Position numbers and translations under genes: made by a program. From the NCBI GenBank assembly GCA_026707225.1, contig JAPOXG010000031.1:1-64000 (forward strand): DNA of 64,000 bases. Direction: 5' to 3'. The notes under the pieces were generated by a model, which did no database searches, was not told where the DNA came from, and was given only the letters and a program-made list of their open reading frames with translations. Position 1 is the stretch's first letter. The number at the start of each line of letters is the position of its first letter. Positions 53,982 through 63,100 of the stretch are shown one piece after another. The DNA is from Chloroflexota bacterium. Lineage in GTDB: Bacteria > Chloroflexota > Anaerolineae > Aggregatilineales > Phototrophicaceae.

Positions 53982-54980
53982 TTAGCTCTCGTGAACACTC
54001 TGTTCCTTACAATAGCGGCGGTACATCTCAAAAATATCCACGCCCATCTGCTTAAAGACATGGATCATATCGATATGCACCCAGTTGGTGAGGAGCAGAT
54101 CATCGCGGCGTTCCCAGAAGTCCATAATGCGCCAGTGCAGCGAATTCCCCGTAGCCGGTATGGTGAGGAACTCACCATTATGTACAGCGACCAGGCTTGG
54201 CCAACCGCTGGACACGGCGAAGCGCCCTTCGGCGTAGCGGGCATTATGTGATCCCTCCCATGTTCCGGACAAGCCGTGTAAGAACACCTCGTGCACCCGA
54301 TCGAGAAACTCCGCGAGCGAACGCGCAGTGCCGATGCCGCTGGGGCTGTTCCAGACCATTTCTGGATCCCAATAAAGTTTCATCGGTTGGTCTTTGCGCA
54401 CCAGCCCAAACAGCATGGCTTCCACCAGCAGCAGCGTTTTGCGTGTCTCGGCCGGTTCTTGCTCGCTCTGCAGGACACCGCTACCGATCTTTACTTTCGG
54501 ACGCAGCCCTTCAATTGCCGGCGCGTCCCATCCCAACTGGAAACCTCCTTGCTGCATTACGTCAAGGAGGTCAAGCAGAAAGTACGTCTTGACGATCTTG
54601 CCCGCATCCAGCGACATGATCTCGCCGAAGCGAATCAGGGTCTTTTCGCCGGTCGCGGCGATGCCATTCCAATCTTCGACGAAGGTGCCGCTGAAGTAGC
54701 CGGAGGCGCTCACCCAGTCTTGGTCTCGGTAGCGTCCCGCCAGCAACACATCGCATTCACGCTGCAGATCGGGCAATGAATGCAAGAGTGGCTGCCAGAA
54801 ACAATCGACGAGCGCATCGGCGCCTTGGATGTCGTTGTAGGGTTCGGGGCCGTGCCAGGCGATGTCTTCATGCGTATAGGTCTTGATGATATCCGACACT
54901 TCGCTCGCGTCCGAGTCATTCATTGCCTTCCAGAACGCGCTGATGGTGTCCCGGTTCTGCTGCGATGTAGACATTGCCAT
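53982..54980 (-). CDS. Tandem SnoaL-like (NTF2-fold) protein
   Basis: Protein of 332 aa made of two SnoaL-like domains. The first (~10-150) has AFWKAMNDSD, HEDIAWHGPEPYNDIQGADAL and GYFSGTF; the second (~185-325) has EAMLFGL, YWDPEMVWNSPSGIGTA and ITNWVHID-like LLTNWVHIDMIHVFK. Such domains act as small-molecule isomerases or hydratases or only bind ligands. The gene follows the second CUT1 importer (116-bp gap) and is probably co-transcribed. A decayed relative lies at 59.6-60.1 kb. Confidence 0.78.
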   Translation of the reverse strand: MAMSTSQQNRDTISAFWKAMNDSDASEVSDIIKTYTHEDIAWHGPEPYNDIQGADALVDCFWQPLLHSLPDLQRECDVLLAGRYRDQDWVSASGYFSGTFVEDWNGIAATGEKTLIRFGEIMSLDAGKIVKTYFLLDLLDVMQQGGFQLGWDAPAIEGLRPKVKIGSGVLQSEQEPAETRKTLLLVEAMLFGLVRKDQPMKLYWDPEMVWNSPSGIGTARSLAEFLDRVHEVFLHGLSGTWEGSHNARYAEGRFAVSSGWPSLVAVHNGEFLTIPATGNSLHWRIMDFWERRDDLLLTNWVHIDMIHVFKQMGVDIFEMYRRYCKEQSVHES

Positions 54981-55096
54981 CTGAAATCTCCTGACCTTGT
55001 TCGATATGCCTTAGCCTCTTCAACTGCTCACAGAAATCGTCAATGGATACGCCGATTGCCTGACATTCTTACACACTTGCTTTAACGCGAACGACT

Positions 55097-56101
55097 CTAA
55101 CCCTTCACAGCGCCGGCCGACAATCCTTTGACCAGATGCTTCTGGAAGAAAAGGATCACGACGATGATCGGTATCGTCGCCGAAACCGAAGCGGCCGCCG
55201 CCAGCGTCAACTGCGCCGGATCCTCCGCGCCCGTGTAGCGCGAAATCGCGACCGGCAGCGTCCAGTTGGTTTGCGTCAGGACGCGCACCAGCAAGAATTC
55301 ATTGTAGGCCAGCAGCAGGGTGAAAAGCGCGGTCGAGATAATGCCGGGCCAAGCCACCGGCACGATGACGTTCAGGAAAGAGGTCAGGCGGTTGGCGCCA
55401 TCGACCATCGCCGATTCTTCGAGGTCTTTGGGCACATCCATGAAAAAGCTGCGCAGCATCCAGATCGTGAAGGGCTGATTAACCGCGACCAGGGCGATGA
55501 TCACCAGGATATGCGTATCGAGCAAATTGGTCAGCGACCCGATCCAGAAATATGGCAGCACGAAAGCCAGGCGCGGCAGCGCGCGGAAAGCCAGCGCCGC
55601 GATCAGAATGACGACGGCCGCCATGCCGGCATAGCGCGCCAGGGCATAACCGGCCAGGCAGCCAATGCTGATCGACGTGAGGATGGTGAATACGGTGACG
55701 ATGATGGTGTTGATGAAATACTTGTAATACTTCTGCATATAGACCAATTGCGGGATCGCCCAGAGCAAGAGGCCATACCCGATCAAGCCGCCAATGTAAA
55801 TCCAAGTCGACTTGAGCGGTATGTAGCGAGCGAAAAGCATAAGGCAAGTGATGATGACCGCCGCCATCAAGATGAAGTAACCAACAGACGAGTCGGCGTC
55901 CGGCAGAGAGCGGATCCAGACTTCCTGGTAATTCTTCCAAGTGGGCTGGAATATGAATACCGGTACGCGCGAAAAGGCGTCTTTGAAAGTCTTAAACGAT
56001 TGCAAGGTGGTCCAGAAGAAGGGCACCAGGCTGTAGACGGCGAATACGACCAGCACGAAATGTACAAAGACGCGGCCGGCGGGGCTATTGACGCGGTCCA
56101 T
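55097..56101 (-). CDS. CUT1-family sugar ABC transporter permease (MalG-type) with two extra helices
   Basis: Permease of 334 aa, about 50 longer than usual. After the first helix (~12-30) and the NYQEVW segment come two additional hydrophobic stretches (about 73-92 and 99-121) before the conserved KYFINTIIVT that normally begins helix 2. The EAA loop (LEESAMVDGANRL, then VIVPVAWPG) and the C-terminal FFQKHLVKGLSAGAVKG are normal. It starts 1 bp after the MalF-type stop. Confidence 0.88.
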   Translation of the reverse strand: MDRVNSPAGRVFVHFVLVVFAVYSLVPFFWTTLQSFKTFKDAFSRVPVFIFQPTWKNYQEVWIRSLPDADSSVGYFILMAAVIITCLMLFARYIPLKSTWIYIGGLIGYGLLLWAIPQLVYMQKYYKYFINTIIVTVFTILTSISIGCLAGYALARYAGMAAVVILIAALAFRALPRLAFVLPYFWIGSLTNLLDTHILVIIALVAVNQPFTIWMLRSFFMDVPKDLEESAMVDGANRLTSFLNVIVPVAWPGIISTALFTLLLAYNEFLLVRVLTQTNWTLPVAISRYTGAEDPAQLTLAAAASVSATIPIIVVILFFQKHLVKGLSAGAVKG

Positions 56102-56102
56102 G

Positions 56103-56966
56103 CTAGCGCTCCGCGATCTGTTCTTTGTACATCAGATAAAGGAAGGGCACGAGCACGACCATGATGCCGATTACGGTCAAAATCGCCATGGCATTGGACT
56201 TGCCCAGTCGCTGAAACTGCATCGCGGTCAGGAAGGTATAGGTCATGACCGTATCGGCCTTGAATTGCGGATTCAGCTCGGACAGGACAAATACGCTGTC
56301 GAAGACACGGTAGGAATCCATGATCGAAAAGAGCAGGATGAAAACAGTGAGTGAGCTGACGTAGGGGATGACGATGTGGCGGATCTTCTGAAGGCGGCTG
56401 GCGCCATCGATGGACGCCGCTTCAATCATTTCCGCTGGCAGCGTCTGCAAGCCGGCGAAATAGACGACGATGGTGAAAGGCGTGACATACCAGATGCCGA
56501 AGATGATGATCAGCGTCTTGACCGAAGTCTCGTTGACGCGGAAGCGTGTGCCGGTCAATTCTTGATAAATCCAGGTCAATAAGCCCGACGGCTCCCAGAG
56601 CTGCTTGAACATGATGGTGCCGATGACGGGCACGATGATGAAGGGCAACAGGAATATCGAGAGATATACGCCGCGCACCAAGCCGGATACCTGGTCGAGG
56701 AAAAGCGCAATGATGAAGCCTATCACAACCCAGCTCGGCACGACAATGGCGATATAGAGCGCGGTGAAGTTGAACGAGCGCCAGAAGAGCGGATCGTCCA
56801 GGATTTCGATGTAATTGCGCAAGCCGACGAATTCCGGCGCGGTGATGTTGCGGAAGGTCATGTATTGCATGGCGAGCCACAGAGCCATCAGGAGGGGCAC
56901 AACCATCAGCAGCAGCATGACGAGAATGCTGGGCGAGGCGAAGGCGAAGAACGTCTTGCGTTTCAT
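56103..56966 (-). CDS. CUT1-family sugar ABC transporter permease (MalF-type)
   Basis: Permease of 287 aa from the ATG at 56966, preceded by AAAAGGA; the open frame upstream is repeat DNA. First helix ASPSILVMLLLMVVPLLMAL, EAA loop (MIEAASIDGASRL, then IVIPYVSSLT). It pairs with the MalG-type permease downstream. No ATPase gene is present. Confidence 0.89.
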   Translation of the reverse strand: MKRKTFFAFASPSILVMLLLMVVPLLMALWLAMQYMTFRNITAPEFVGLRNYIEILDDPLFWRSFNFTALYIAIVVPSWVVIGFIIALFLDQVSGLVRGVYLSIFLLPFIIVPVIGTIMFKQLWEPSGLLTWIYQELTGTRFRVNETSVKTLIIIFGIWYVTPFTIVVYFAGLQTLPAEMIEAASIDGASRLQKIRHIVIPYVSSLTVFILLFSIMDSYRVFDSVFVLSELNPQFKADTVMTYTFLTAMQFQRLGKSNAMAILTVIGIMVVLVPFLYLMYKEQIAER

Positions 56967-56996
56967 TTTTTCCTTTTCGCCCGCTACGAAGCTGCT

Positions 56997-57023
56997 GTAG
57001 GGTCGACTCTGTGAGTCGCCCGC
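56997..57023. repeat. GTAGGGGCG-type hairpin repeat upstream of the permease genes
   Basis: GTAGGGTC variant; arms GGTCGACTC and GAGTCGCCC (57001-57021), one mismatch, loop TGT. The same inner arm (GACTC/GAGTC, loop TGT) recurs at 63105 and 63503. Confidence 0.8.
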
Positions 57024-57042
57024 TATGTTAGTAATGCGTGTG

Positions 57043-57072
57043 ACGGGCGACCTGGTTGGTCGCCCATACAGC
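57043..57072. repeat. GTAGGGGCG-type hairpin repeat (inverted)
   Basis: Arms GGGCGACCT and TGGTCGCCC (57045-57065), one mismatch at the tip, followed by ATACAGC. Opposed to the copy 22 bp away; together they fill the gap between the binding protein and permease genes, as at 17.8 kb. Confidence 0.8.
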
Positions 57073-57092
57073 ATTACCGCGATGGGGTTGTC

Positions 57093-58385
57093 CTAACCCT
57101 CAATGTATCCCTGAGCGGTCGCCTCGGTGATGTAGTCGGCGGCGGCCGTTTCCAGCGCTTCTTCAGCGCTCATGTCGCCGGGCCATACCAGGGGCAGATA
57201 CTGCTCCAGCTTGGCGATAGCGATGGAAACCGCTGGGTTGACGGCGTAATTGCCGATGCCGTTGCCAATCGTCTCGTTGGCGGCCGGCAGATAGGGTCCG
57301 CCATATTCAGCAGCCGAATTGCGCGTGGTCGAGCCGACGGCGGCGGCCGCTTGTTGGCTGGCGGCATCAGCCGTCTCCATGATCACCTGGAAGACCAGGT
57401 CCGGATCGTTGGTGGTGTTGGTCGGGATGAAATAGAAATCGAGCCAGGCCGAACCAGCGCGTGGGCCGCCTTCGACGACGCTCGGCGCGGGCGCATAGCC
57501 GATGACATCGCCCAAATCGGTGCGTTCTGGATCAGCCATGGTGGCGGCGCGGCTGGCCCAGATCTTGGTCAGCGGCAGGCCGCCGTTGCCCATCGCCACC
57601 TGAATCACGTTCAGGCCGTAGGCGACGCCATCAGCGCCGACGCAGCGGTTGACGGTTTCGATCATCAGATCGACTGCGGCGACGCCCTCTTCGCTATTGA
57701 AGGCGGGCATATTGTCTTCATCGAGATAATCGCCGCCCATGGCGCGCAGCAGCATGAAGAATTCCAGCTCCCAGGCGCGCGAGCGCGATACATCCATAGC
57801 GTAGATCAATTCCCAATCCGGGTTGCCCAAACCGACTTCGTCGCACCAGTTGAGCAAGTCGTCGTAGGTATCCGGGACTTCCCAGCCATGCTCTTCAAAG
57901 ACATCGATGCGGTATACCAGGTGCAGGGTATTGCCGACCACTGGCACACCGTAGATATTGCCGTTGTAGCTGGCGCTGTCCCAATAGCCTTGCGAAATGT
58001 CACCAAGGTCGTACTCATCCCAGTATTTCTCGATCAGATCGTTGAGCGGCATGACCCAGCCAGGCGCGCCCCAGTCGGCGATTTGGCCGTTGGCGCCGTG
58101 CAGGATGTCATAAGGCGAATCACCGCCGCCGGACAGCGCGAGGGCGACCTGCTCGCGCAGCGAGGCCGAATCCAGCAGGTTGGTATTGATGGTGAGATTG
58201 TCTACTTCGCTGCAGGCTTCCATTTCGGCAGCGTAGAACTCGGTAATGGCGAAGGGCCAGCTGATCATCTCGATCGTCACCGGCTCGGCCGGCGGCTCGA
58301 TATTGCAGGCGTCTCCGCTTTGGGCGAATGCCGGGATGCCGATCAGCAATCCCAGCAAGGACAGAAGGACTAGTAACTTGCGCAT
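57093..58385 (-). CDS. CUT1-family sugar ABC transporter solute-binding protein
   Basis: Binding protein of 430 aa with a Sec signal at about 1-21 (MRKLLVLLSLLGLLIG, cut near FAQSG), no lipobox. Motifs: LALSGGGDSPYDILHGANGQ, NDLIEKYWDEYD and WLDFYFIPTNTTND. GAGGAG precedes the start. It follows the LacI-type gene by 117 bp on the same strand and heads the importer operon. Confidence 0.9.
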   Translation of the reverse strand: MRKLLVLLSLLGLLIGIPAFAQSGDACNIEPPAEPVTIEMISWPFAITEFYAAEMEACSEVDNLTINTNLLDSASLREQVALALSGGGDSPYDILHGANGQIADWGAPGWVMPLNDLIEKYWDEYDLGDISQGYWDSASYNGNIYGVPVVGNTLHLVYRIDVFEEHGWEVPDTYDDLLNWCDEVGLGNPDWELIYAMDVSRSRAWELEFFMLLRAMGGDYLDEDNMPAFNSEEGVAAVDLMIETVNRCVGADGVAYGLNVIQVAMGNGGLPLTKIWASRAATMADPERTDLGDVIGYAPAPSVVEGGPRAGSAWLDFYFIPTNTTNDPDLVFQVIMETADAASQQAAAAVGSTTRNSAAEYGGPYLPAANETIGNGIGNYAVNPAVSIAIAKLEQYLPLVWPGDMSAEEALETAAADYITEATAQGYIEG

Positions 58386-58502
58386 AACATGCTCCTCATA
58401 CAGTTAGACATGCATTGTGCGTACGATACAAAAAGGCGCGCTTGGAAGAAGCGACTGCCACCTTTTCCCAAATTGAGGCGCAGCGATGCGTGGCGTCCAT
58501 GT

Positions 58503-59528
58503 TCATGCCCTCACGTTTTGACCAGTCGAGCCGCGGGCGATCAACTCCACCGGTAAGATGTGTTGCTGCGATTCCGCGCCGCCGTCTGCAATTAACTTGA
58601 GGAGGCTTTCGACCGCTAGCACTCCCATCTGGGCTGTCGACTGCCGCACGGTTGTCAGCGCCGGCTCGGTCACGCCGGATGACGGAATGCCGTCGTATCC
58701 GGCGACGGACAGGTCTTGTGGCACGCGAATGCCACGCGCCTTGGCGTGTGAAAGCGCCCGAATCGCCAGAGGATCGGTGAAGAACAAGATCGCCGTCGGC
58801 GGTTCATCCAGCGCCTGGAAAGCGTCAAAAGAACGCCTTTCGTATTCGGTATCCTGTGAGTTCGCAGAAACCACCAAAGAGGCATCATAGGGGATGCCGG
58901 CTTCGCGCAACGCCTGGGCATATCCGGCGTGACGGTCGTCATCGGTTTCATAAACTTCCGGCAGCCGTTCGAAACCAATACGCCGGTGACCCAATGCGAT
59001 CAGATGCTGGGTCAGTAGCCGGGCGCCTTGCACATGATCGGCAGCCACATACGAGACAGCGCTATGCGGAACGCGGCGCGGCAGGAAGATATGCGGCATG
59101 TCTTCATCCGTCAAAAGCTGCGAAAGCGCTACGGTCTCGCTCAGGCGCGGTGGCCAGGCGATGATGATGCCGTCCACCTCGCGGGAGCGGCATAGGCTCT
59201 TAATCCGCTCCACCCTGCCGACCATTGACGCATAAAGAATCAGGTTGTATTCAGCCTCTTCGGCGACTGTCGCCATGCCGGGGATGAGCTCGGAAAGAAA
59301 GTCGGAAACGCGGTGAATGGGATAGGTGACGACAAGACCAATTTTGTTCGTCCGCTGGCGGCGGAGATTCCGAGCGGCGGCTGAAGGCTGATAACCGAGC
59401 TCTTGGGCGGCCCGCAAGACCCGCGCCTTGGTCTCGGGCGAGACGTACGGGCGGTCGTTCAGCGCCTTGGAAATGGTTGAGCGCGACACGCCCAACTCCT
59501 TGGAGAGATCTTTGATCGTAACAGGCAT
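58503..59528 (-). CDS. LacI-family transcriptional regulator
   Basis: Protein of 341 aa. The HTH at 1-25 (TIKDLSKELGVSRSTISKAL), hinge (SAAARNLRRQRTNKIGLV) and periplasmic-binding-protein-like effector domain with VDGIIIAWPP and GYDGIPSSG are complete. It is likely a sugar-responsive repressor of the neighbouring importer. A palindrome with a central CG, the usual operator form, lies 39 bp upstream of its own start, suggesting autoregulation. Confidence 0.92.
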   Translation of the reverse strand: MPVTIKDLSKELGVSRSTISKALNDRPYVSPETKARVLRAAQELGYQPSAAARNLRRQRTNKIGLVVTYPIHRVSDFLSELIPGMATVAEEAEYNLILYASMVGRVERIKSLCRSREVDGIIIAWPPRLSETVALSQLLTDEDMPHIFLPRRVPHSAVSYVAADHVQGARLLTQHLIALGHRRIGFERLPEVYETDDDRHAGYAQALREAGIPYDASLVVSANSQDTEYERRSFDAFQALDEPPTAILFFTDPLAIRALSHAKARGIRVPQDLSVAGYDGIPSSGVTEPALTTVRQSTAQMGVLAVESLLKLIADGGAESQQHILPVELIARGSTGQNVRA

Positions 59529-59566
59529 TCAGTTTGGAGTTGCTCTTTTGACAAAGGAATAACATA

Positions 59567-59580
59567 GGAAATCGATTTCC
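59567..59580. promoter_or_regulatory. Palindromic LacI-type operator
   Basis: GGAAATCGATTTCC is a perfect 14-bp palindrome centred on CG. It agrees with the general LacI-family pattern AA-N-CG-N-TT, with G/C at the outer positions. It lies upstream of the LacI-type gene, which would be autoregulated. No second exact copy was noticed upstream of the binding protein gene. Confidence 0.65.
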
Positions 59581-59631
59581 GACAGCTTAACATGAACACA
59601 CATGCTTGGCAAGGGATCGGCGAAAACCAAT

Positions 59632-60130
59632 ATGAATATCAGCACTCACAATGCCAACAAAGAGCGCATCAACATCCTGCGCGCCGCTCTATACGATATC
59701 GAGCCGGCAAAATTGCTGCGGCAGCTGAACGAGGTATTCGCCGCCGTCTGTGTGATTAATCCGGCTTCGCCCCTTGAAGATCTAGACGGACCGGCGCAAT
59801 TGGCATCAGACGCCCTTCCTCAAAGCGATGCCCGATCGATTCGCGTTTCTGGATTAAGGCGTTATGTTCGGCGACGAAGACTATGTCGGTTTCACTGCCT
59901 GGCCCAGCGGCCAATCCACTCTGGTCGGCGTTGGCTGGCTGGGGATCGCGTCGGCCGGTCGAAAACTGACCCGACGAAGCCTGGATTTCTGGCGCTGTGA
60001 AAACGGCGTGATCCGCGAGAATTGGGTGCTGGTTGACCTGCTGCATATCTACGATCAACTCGGCGTTAATGTCTTCGCGCGCATGCGGGAACTGACGGTG
60101 TCGCGGCAAGCGCATCCAATAAAGGTCTGA
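59632..60130 (+). pseudogene. Decayed SnoaL-like gene with frameshift and internal stop
   Basis: The first part (NKERINILRAALYDIEP, then LEDLDGPAQL) and the last part (MFGDEDYVGFTAWPSG, then NWVLVDLLHIYDQLGVNVF) are the two halves of one SnoaL-like domain in different frames. The frame changes near 59800-59815, then a TAA stands at 59855 after KAMPDRFAFLD. The C-terminal half matches the second domain of the gene at 54 kb (TNWVHIDMIHVFKQMGVDIF). Two lesions make a functional product unlikely. Confidence 0.8.
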
Positions 60131-60161
60131 GCGCGCTGTGAAAGCCCTGCGAGCCGGCAGT

Positions 60162-63100
60162 TCATCGGATCCCACGATCCGCTGGCGGCATGCTCATGTG
60201 GCTGCGCCAGCGCGGCAAGCTCGGCAGGTTGGGCGTCTCCAGCGGCAAAGCGCGCACGCCGGTCGCCCGCAAGGTCGTTACCGTCTCGTCCCGCTCGATC
60301 AGGCCTTTGAACCACAAGAAGCGCTCCCCGCGGATGATCTTGCGCGTCCGCTGATACATATCGGGGAAGACCACCACATTGATCAACTCGAATTCATCTT
60401 CCAGAGTGATGAAGCGGATCTCCTTGGCCGTCTCCGGCGCTTGGATGATGACCACCATGCCAGCCGTCTCGACCACCGTCCCTTCACGCGCCCGCATCAT
60501 CCCCTTGCTGTGCAGGATGCCCCGCTCATCACAGAACTTGCGGAAGTATTGCATGGGGTGATGCTCGGTCGATAACCCGGTCGCGCCGAATTCCATGTTC
60601 AGGCGTTCCAGCGCCGTCGGCTCGGGCAATTCAACCTTGGGCGTCCTCAGGCGCAGGGGCAAGCGCCCGCGCGCTTTGTAGAGCAAGCCCGCATCCCAGA
60701 GCAATTGATGGCGCGAGCGATGCCAGCGATCGAGCGCGCCCGCTTGAATCAGCCGCTCGATCAAGCGCAGCGGCAATTTGACTCGCCGGATGAAATCGCC
60801 CAAGTCGGCGAAGGGTCCGCGCGCGCGCTCAGCCAGCAGCGGATCCAGCCGGTGGCTCTTCAGCCCCTTGACGTAACTGAGCCCGATGCGGATGGCGCCG
60901 TCTTGCACGCTGCAATCGGCGGCGCTGTGGTTGATATCGGGCGCCAGTACGCGGATCCCCTGGCGCATGGCATCGTAGACCAGGGTGCTGGGCGACCAGA
61001 AACCCATCGGCTGGTGATTCAGAATCGCGGCGTAGAAGATCGCCGGATGATGATATTTGAACCAAGCCGACTGATAAGTCAACACCGCGAAACTGGCGGC
61101 GTGGCTCTTGGCGAAGGAATAGGCGCCGAAGCCGCGCAGCTGCCCAAAGATGGTCGCCGCCACTTCTTCATCCACGCCATTTTCCAGCGCCCCTTCCATG
61201 AAGACCGTCTCCAGCTGATCGAGCAGTTGAAACGAATACTTGCTGCCCAGGGCGCGGCGCAGCATCTCGCCCTGCCCGTGGCTGAAGCGGGCGATATCGT
61301 GCGCCACCTTCAGCACCTGCTCCTGCCAGAGGATGACGCCCAGGGTCTCTTCCAGCGCCGGCTTGAGCCGCTCATCGAGGTAGCTGACCTCTTCAACGCC
61401 GCGCCGCCGCCGCAGGTAGGGATGGACCATATTGCCCATGATGGGACCGGGGCGGATCAGGCTGATGGCGATGACCAGATCGAGGAAGCGCGTCGGTTTC
61501 AGGCGCGGCAGGGTGTTCATCTGGGCGCGGCTCTCGCATTGAAAGACGCCGAAGGTCTTGGCTTCCGTGATCATCTGGTAGACGCGCGGGTCATCAAAGG
61601 GGATGCTTTCGGCGTCGATGCCCGCCCGCTCGACCATTTCGCTGATCGCCGCCAGCATGCGCAAGCCCAGCACATCAATCTTGATGATGCCGGCGTCTTC
61701 CAGCGCTTCCTTGTCCCATTGCACCACGGTGCGGTCGGGCATCGCAGCGGGCTCGGTGGGCAAGCGGCGCGAAAGCGGCACATCAGAGATGATCTCGCCA
61801 CCGTTGTGGATGCCGATATGGCGGACATTGCCCAGCAGCTGCTCGCAGGTATCAAAGAAGAGTTCCAGATGCGCCGGGGTATTTTCGCCGCGCTCTTCCC
61901 AATGATCGCGCAAGATTGCGTGCATGGCCGGCGCAAAGCCCCAGGCTTTCGCCACATCGCGGATGACGCTGCGGTGGCGGTAGGTGACGAAGGTGCAAGC
62001 CATGGCCGCGTGCGTCCGTCCGTATTTCTGGTAGAGATACTGAATGACCTCCTCGCGCGTCTCGGCGTCGAAGTCCATATCAATATCGGGCGTCATCTGC
62101 CGCTCTTCCGATAAGAAGCGCTCGAATACCAGGCGGTGTTTGATCGGGTCGACCGGCGCGATCTTCAGCAGATAAGCCACCACTGAATTGGCTGCCGAGC
62201 CGCGCCCCTGGCAGCGAATGCCGCGCTCCCAGGCGAAATGCACAATATCCCAGACCACCAGGAAATAATTGGCCAGCCCGATCGTTTCGATGATGTGCAA
62301 TTCATGCCGCAGGCGTTCTTCCATGTGCGAGCGATAACGATCCGAGCCGCGGCAAAGCTCGGTCAGAAAGCTCTGCGCGCTCATGCCCTCCAGCAGCGGA
62401 TACTGCGGCAGCGCCTGCAATTGAGAGGGCAGCTGATAACGGCAAGCTTCCGCGATGCGCAGCGTGTTGCTCAAAGCCCGCGGAAAACGATGGAAGAGCG
62501 CCGCCATCTCCTCAGCCGGCTTCAAATAGTGCTGCCCGTTGGGGAAGAGCTGCCCGCGCGCCTCGTTCAAGCTGCGGTTGTGGCGGATGGCGGCCAAGAC
62601 ATCGCCCAAGGGTTTCTCAGCCGGCGTGGGATAATGGACGTGGTTCGCCGCGACATAGCCCAGCTTCAGCGACTCCGCCAGCTCGACCAAGGCGGCGACG
62701 CGCTGATCATCATAGGGGCGGCGGTGATGATGCAGCTCGATCCAAAAGCAGCCTGGGTCAAAGAGCGCCGCATATCGCCGCGCGGCCTCACCGGCGGCGC
62801 GCATCCCCTCGGCTTCCAGCGCGTGGGCGATCTCGCCTTCGCGCCCGCCGGACAAGGCGATCAGCCCGTCAGTGCGCCCACCCAACTGATCGAAGCGCAG
62901 CAGGCCTTCGCCCTTCGGCGCTTGATGCTGCGCCTGCGTGATCAGCCAGCAGAGGTTCTCCCAGCCGGCTTCAGTGGCGACGAGGAGGGTCAGGGCGGCG
63001 CCCGATTCGCCAACCCCACCCCCAGTCTTTCTCGCTGTCTGTAGGGGCGAGACTTGTCTCGCCCTCCCGCGCCCCCCAACCCCAGCCTTTAGCGCAGACT

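Noticed and set aside
58400..58440. Operator-like CGTACG palindrome upstream of the CUT1 binding protein gene
   Set aside because: The palindrome is short and centred on TA and not CG; it does not resemble the LacI-type operator at 59.57 kb.
59548..59576. + strand promoter beginning TTGACA for the decayed SnoaL gene
   Set aside because: At 17 bp distance only ATCGAT is found, a poor -10; the downstream gene is broken anyway.
60705..62114. 469-codon open frame on the + strand opposite dnaE2
   Set aside because: Antisense shadow of a clear polymerase gene, no recognisable motif, no ribosome site.
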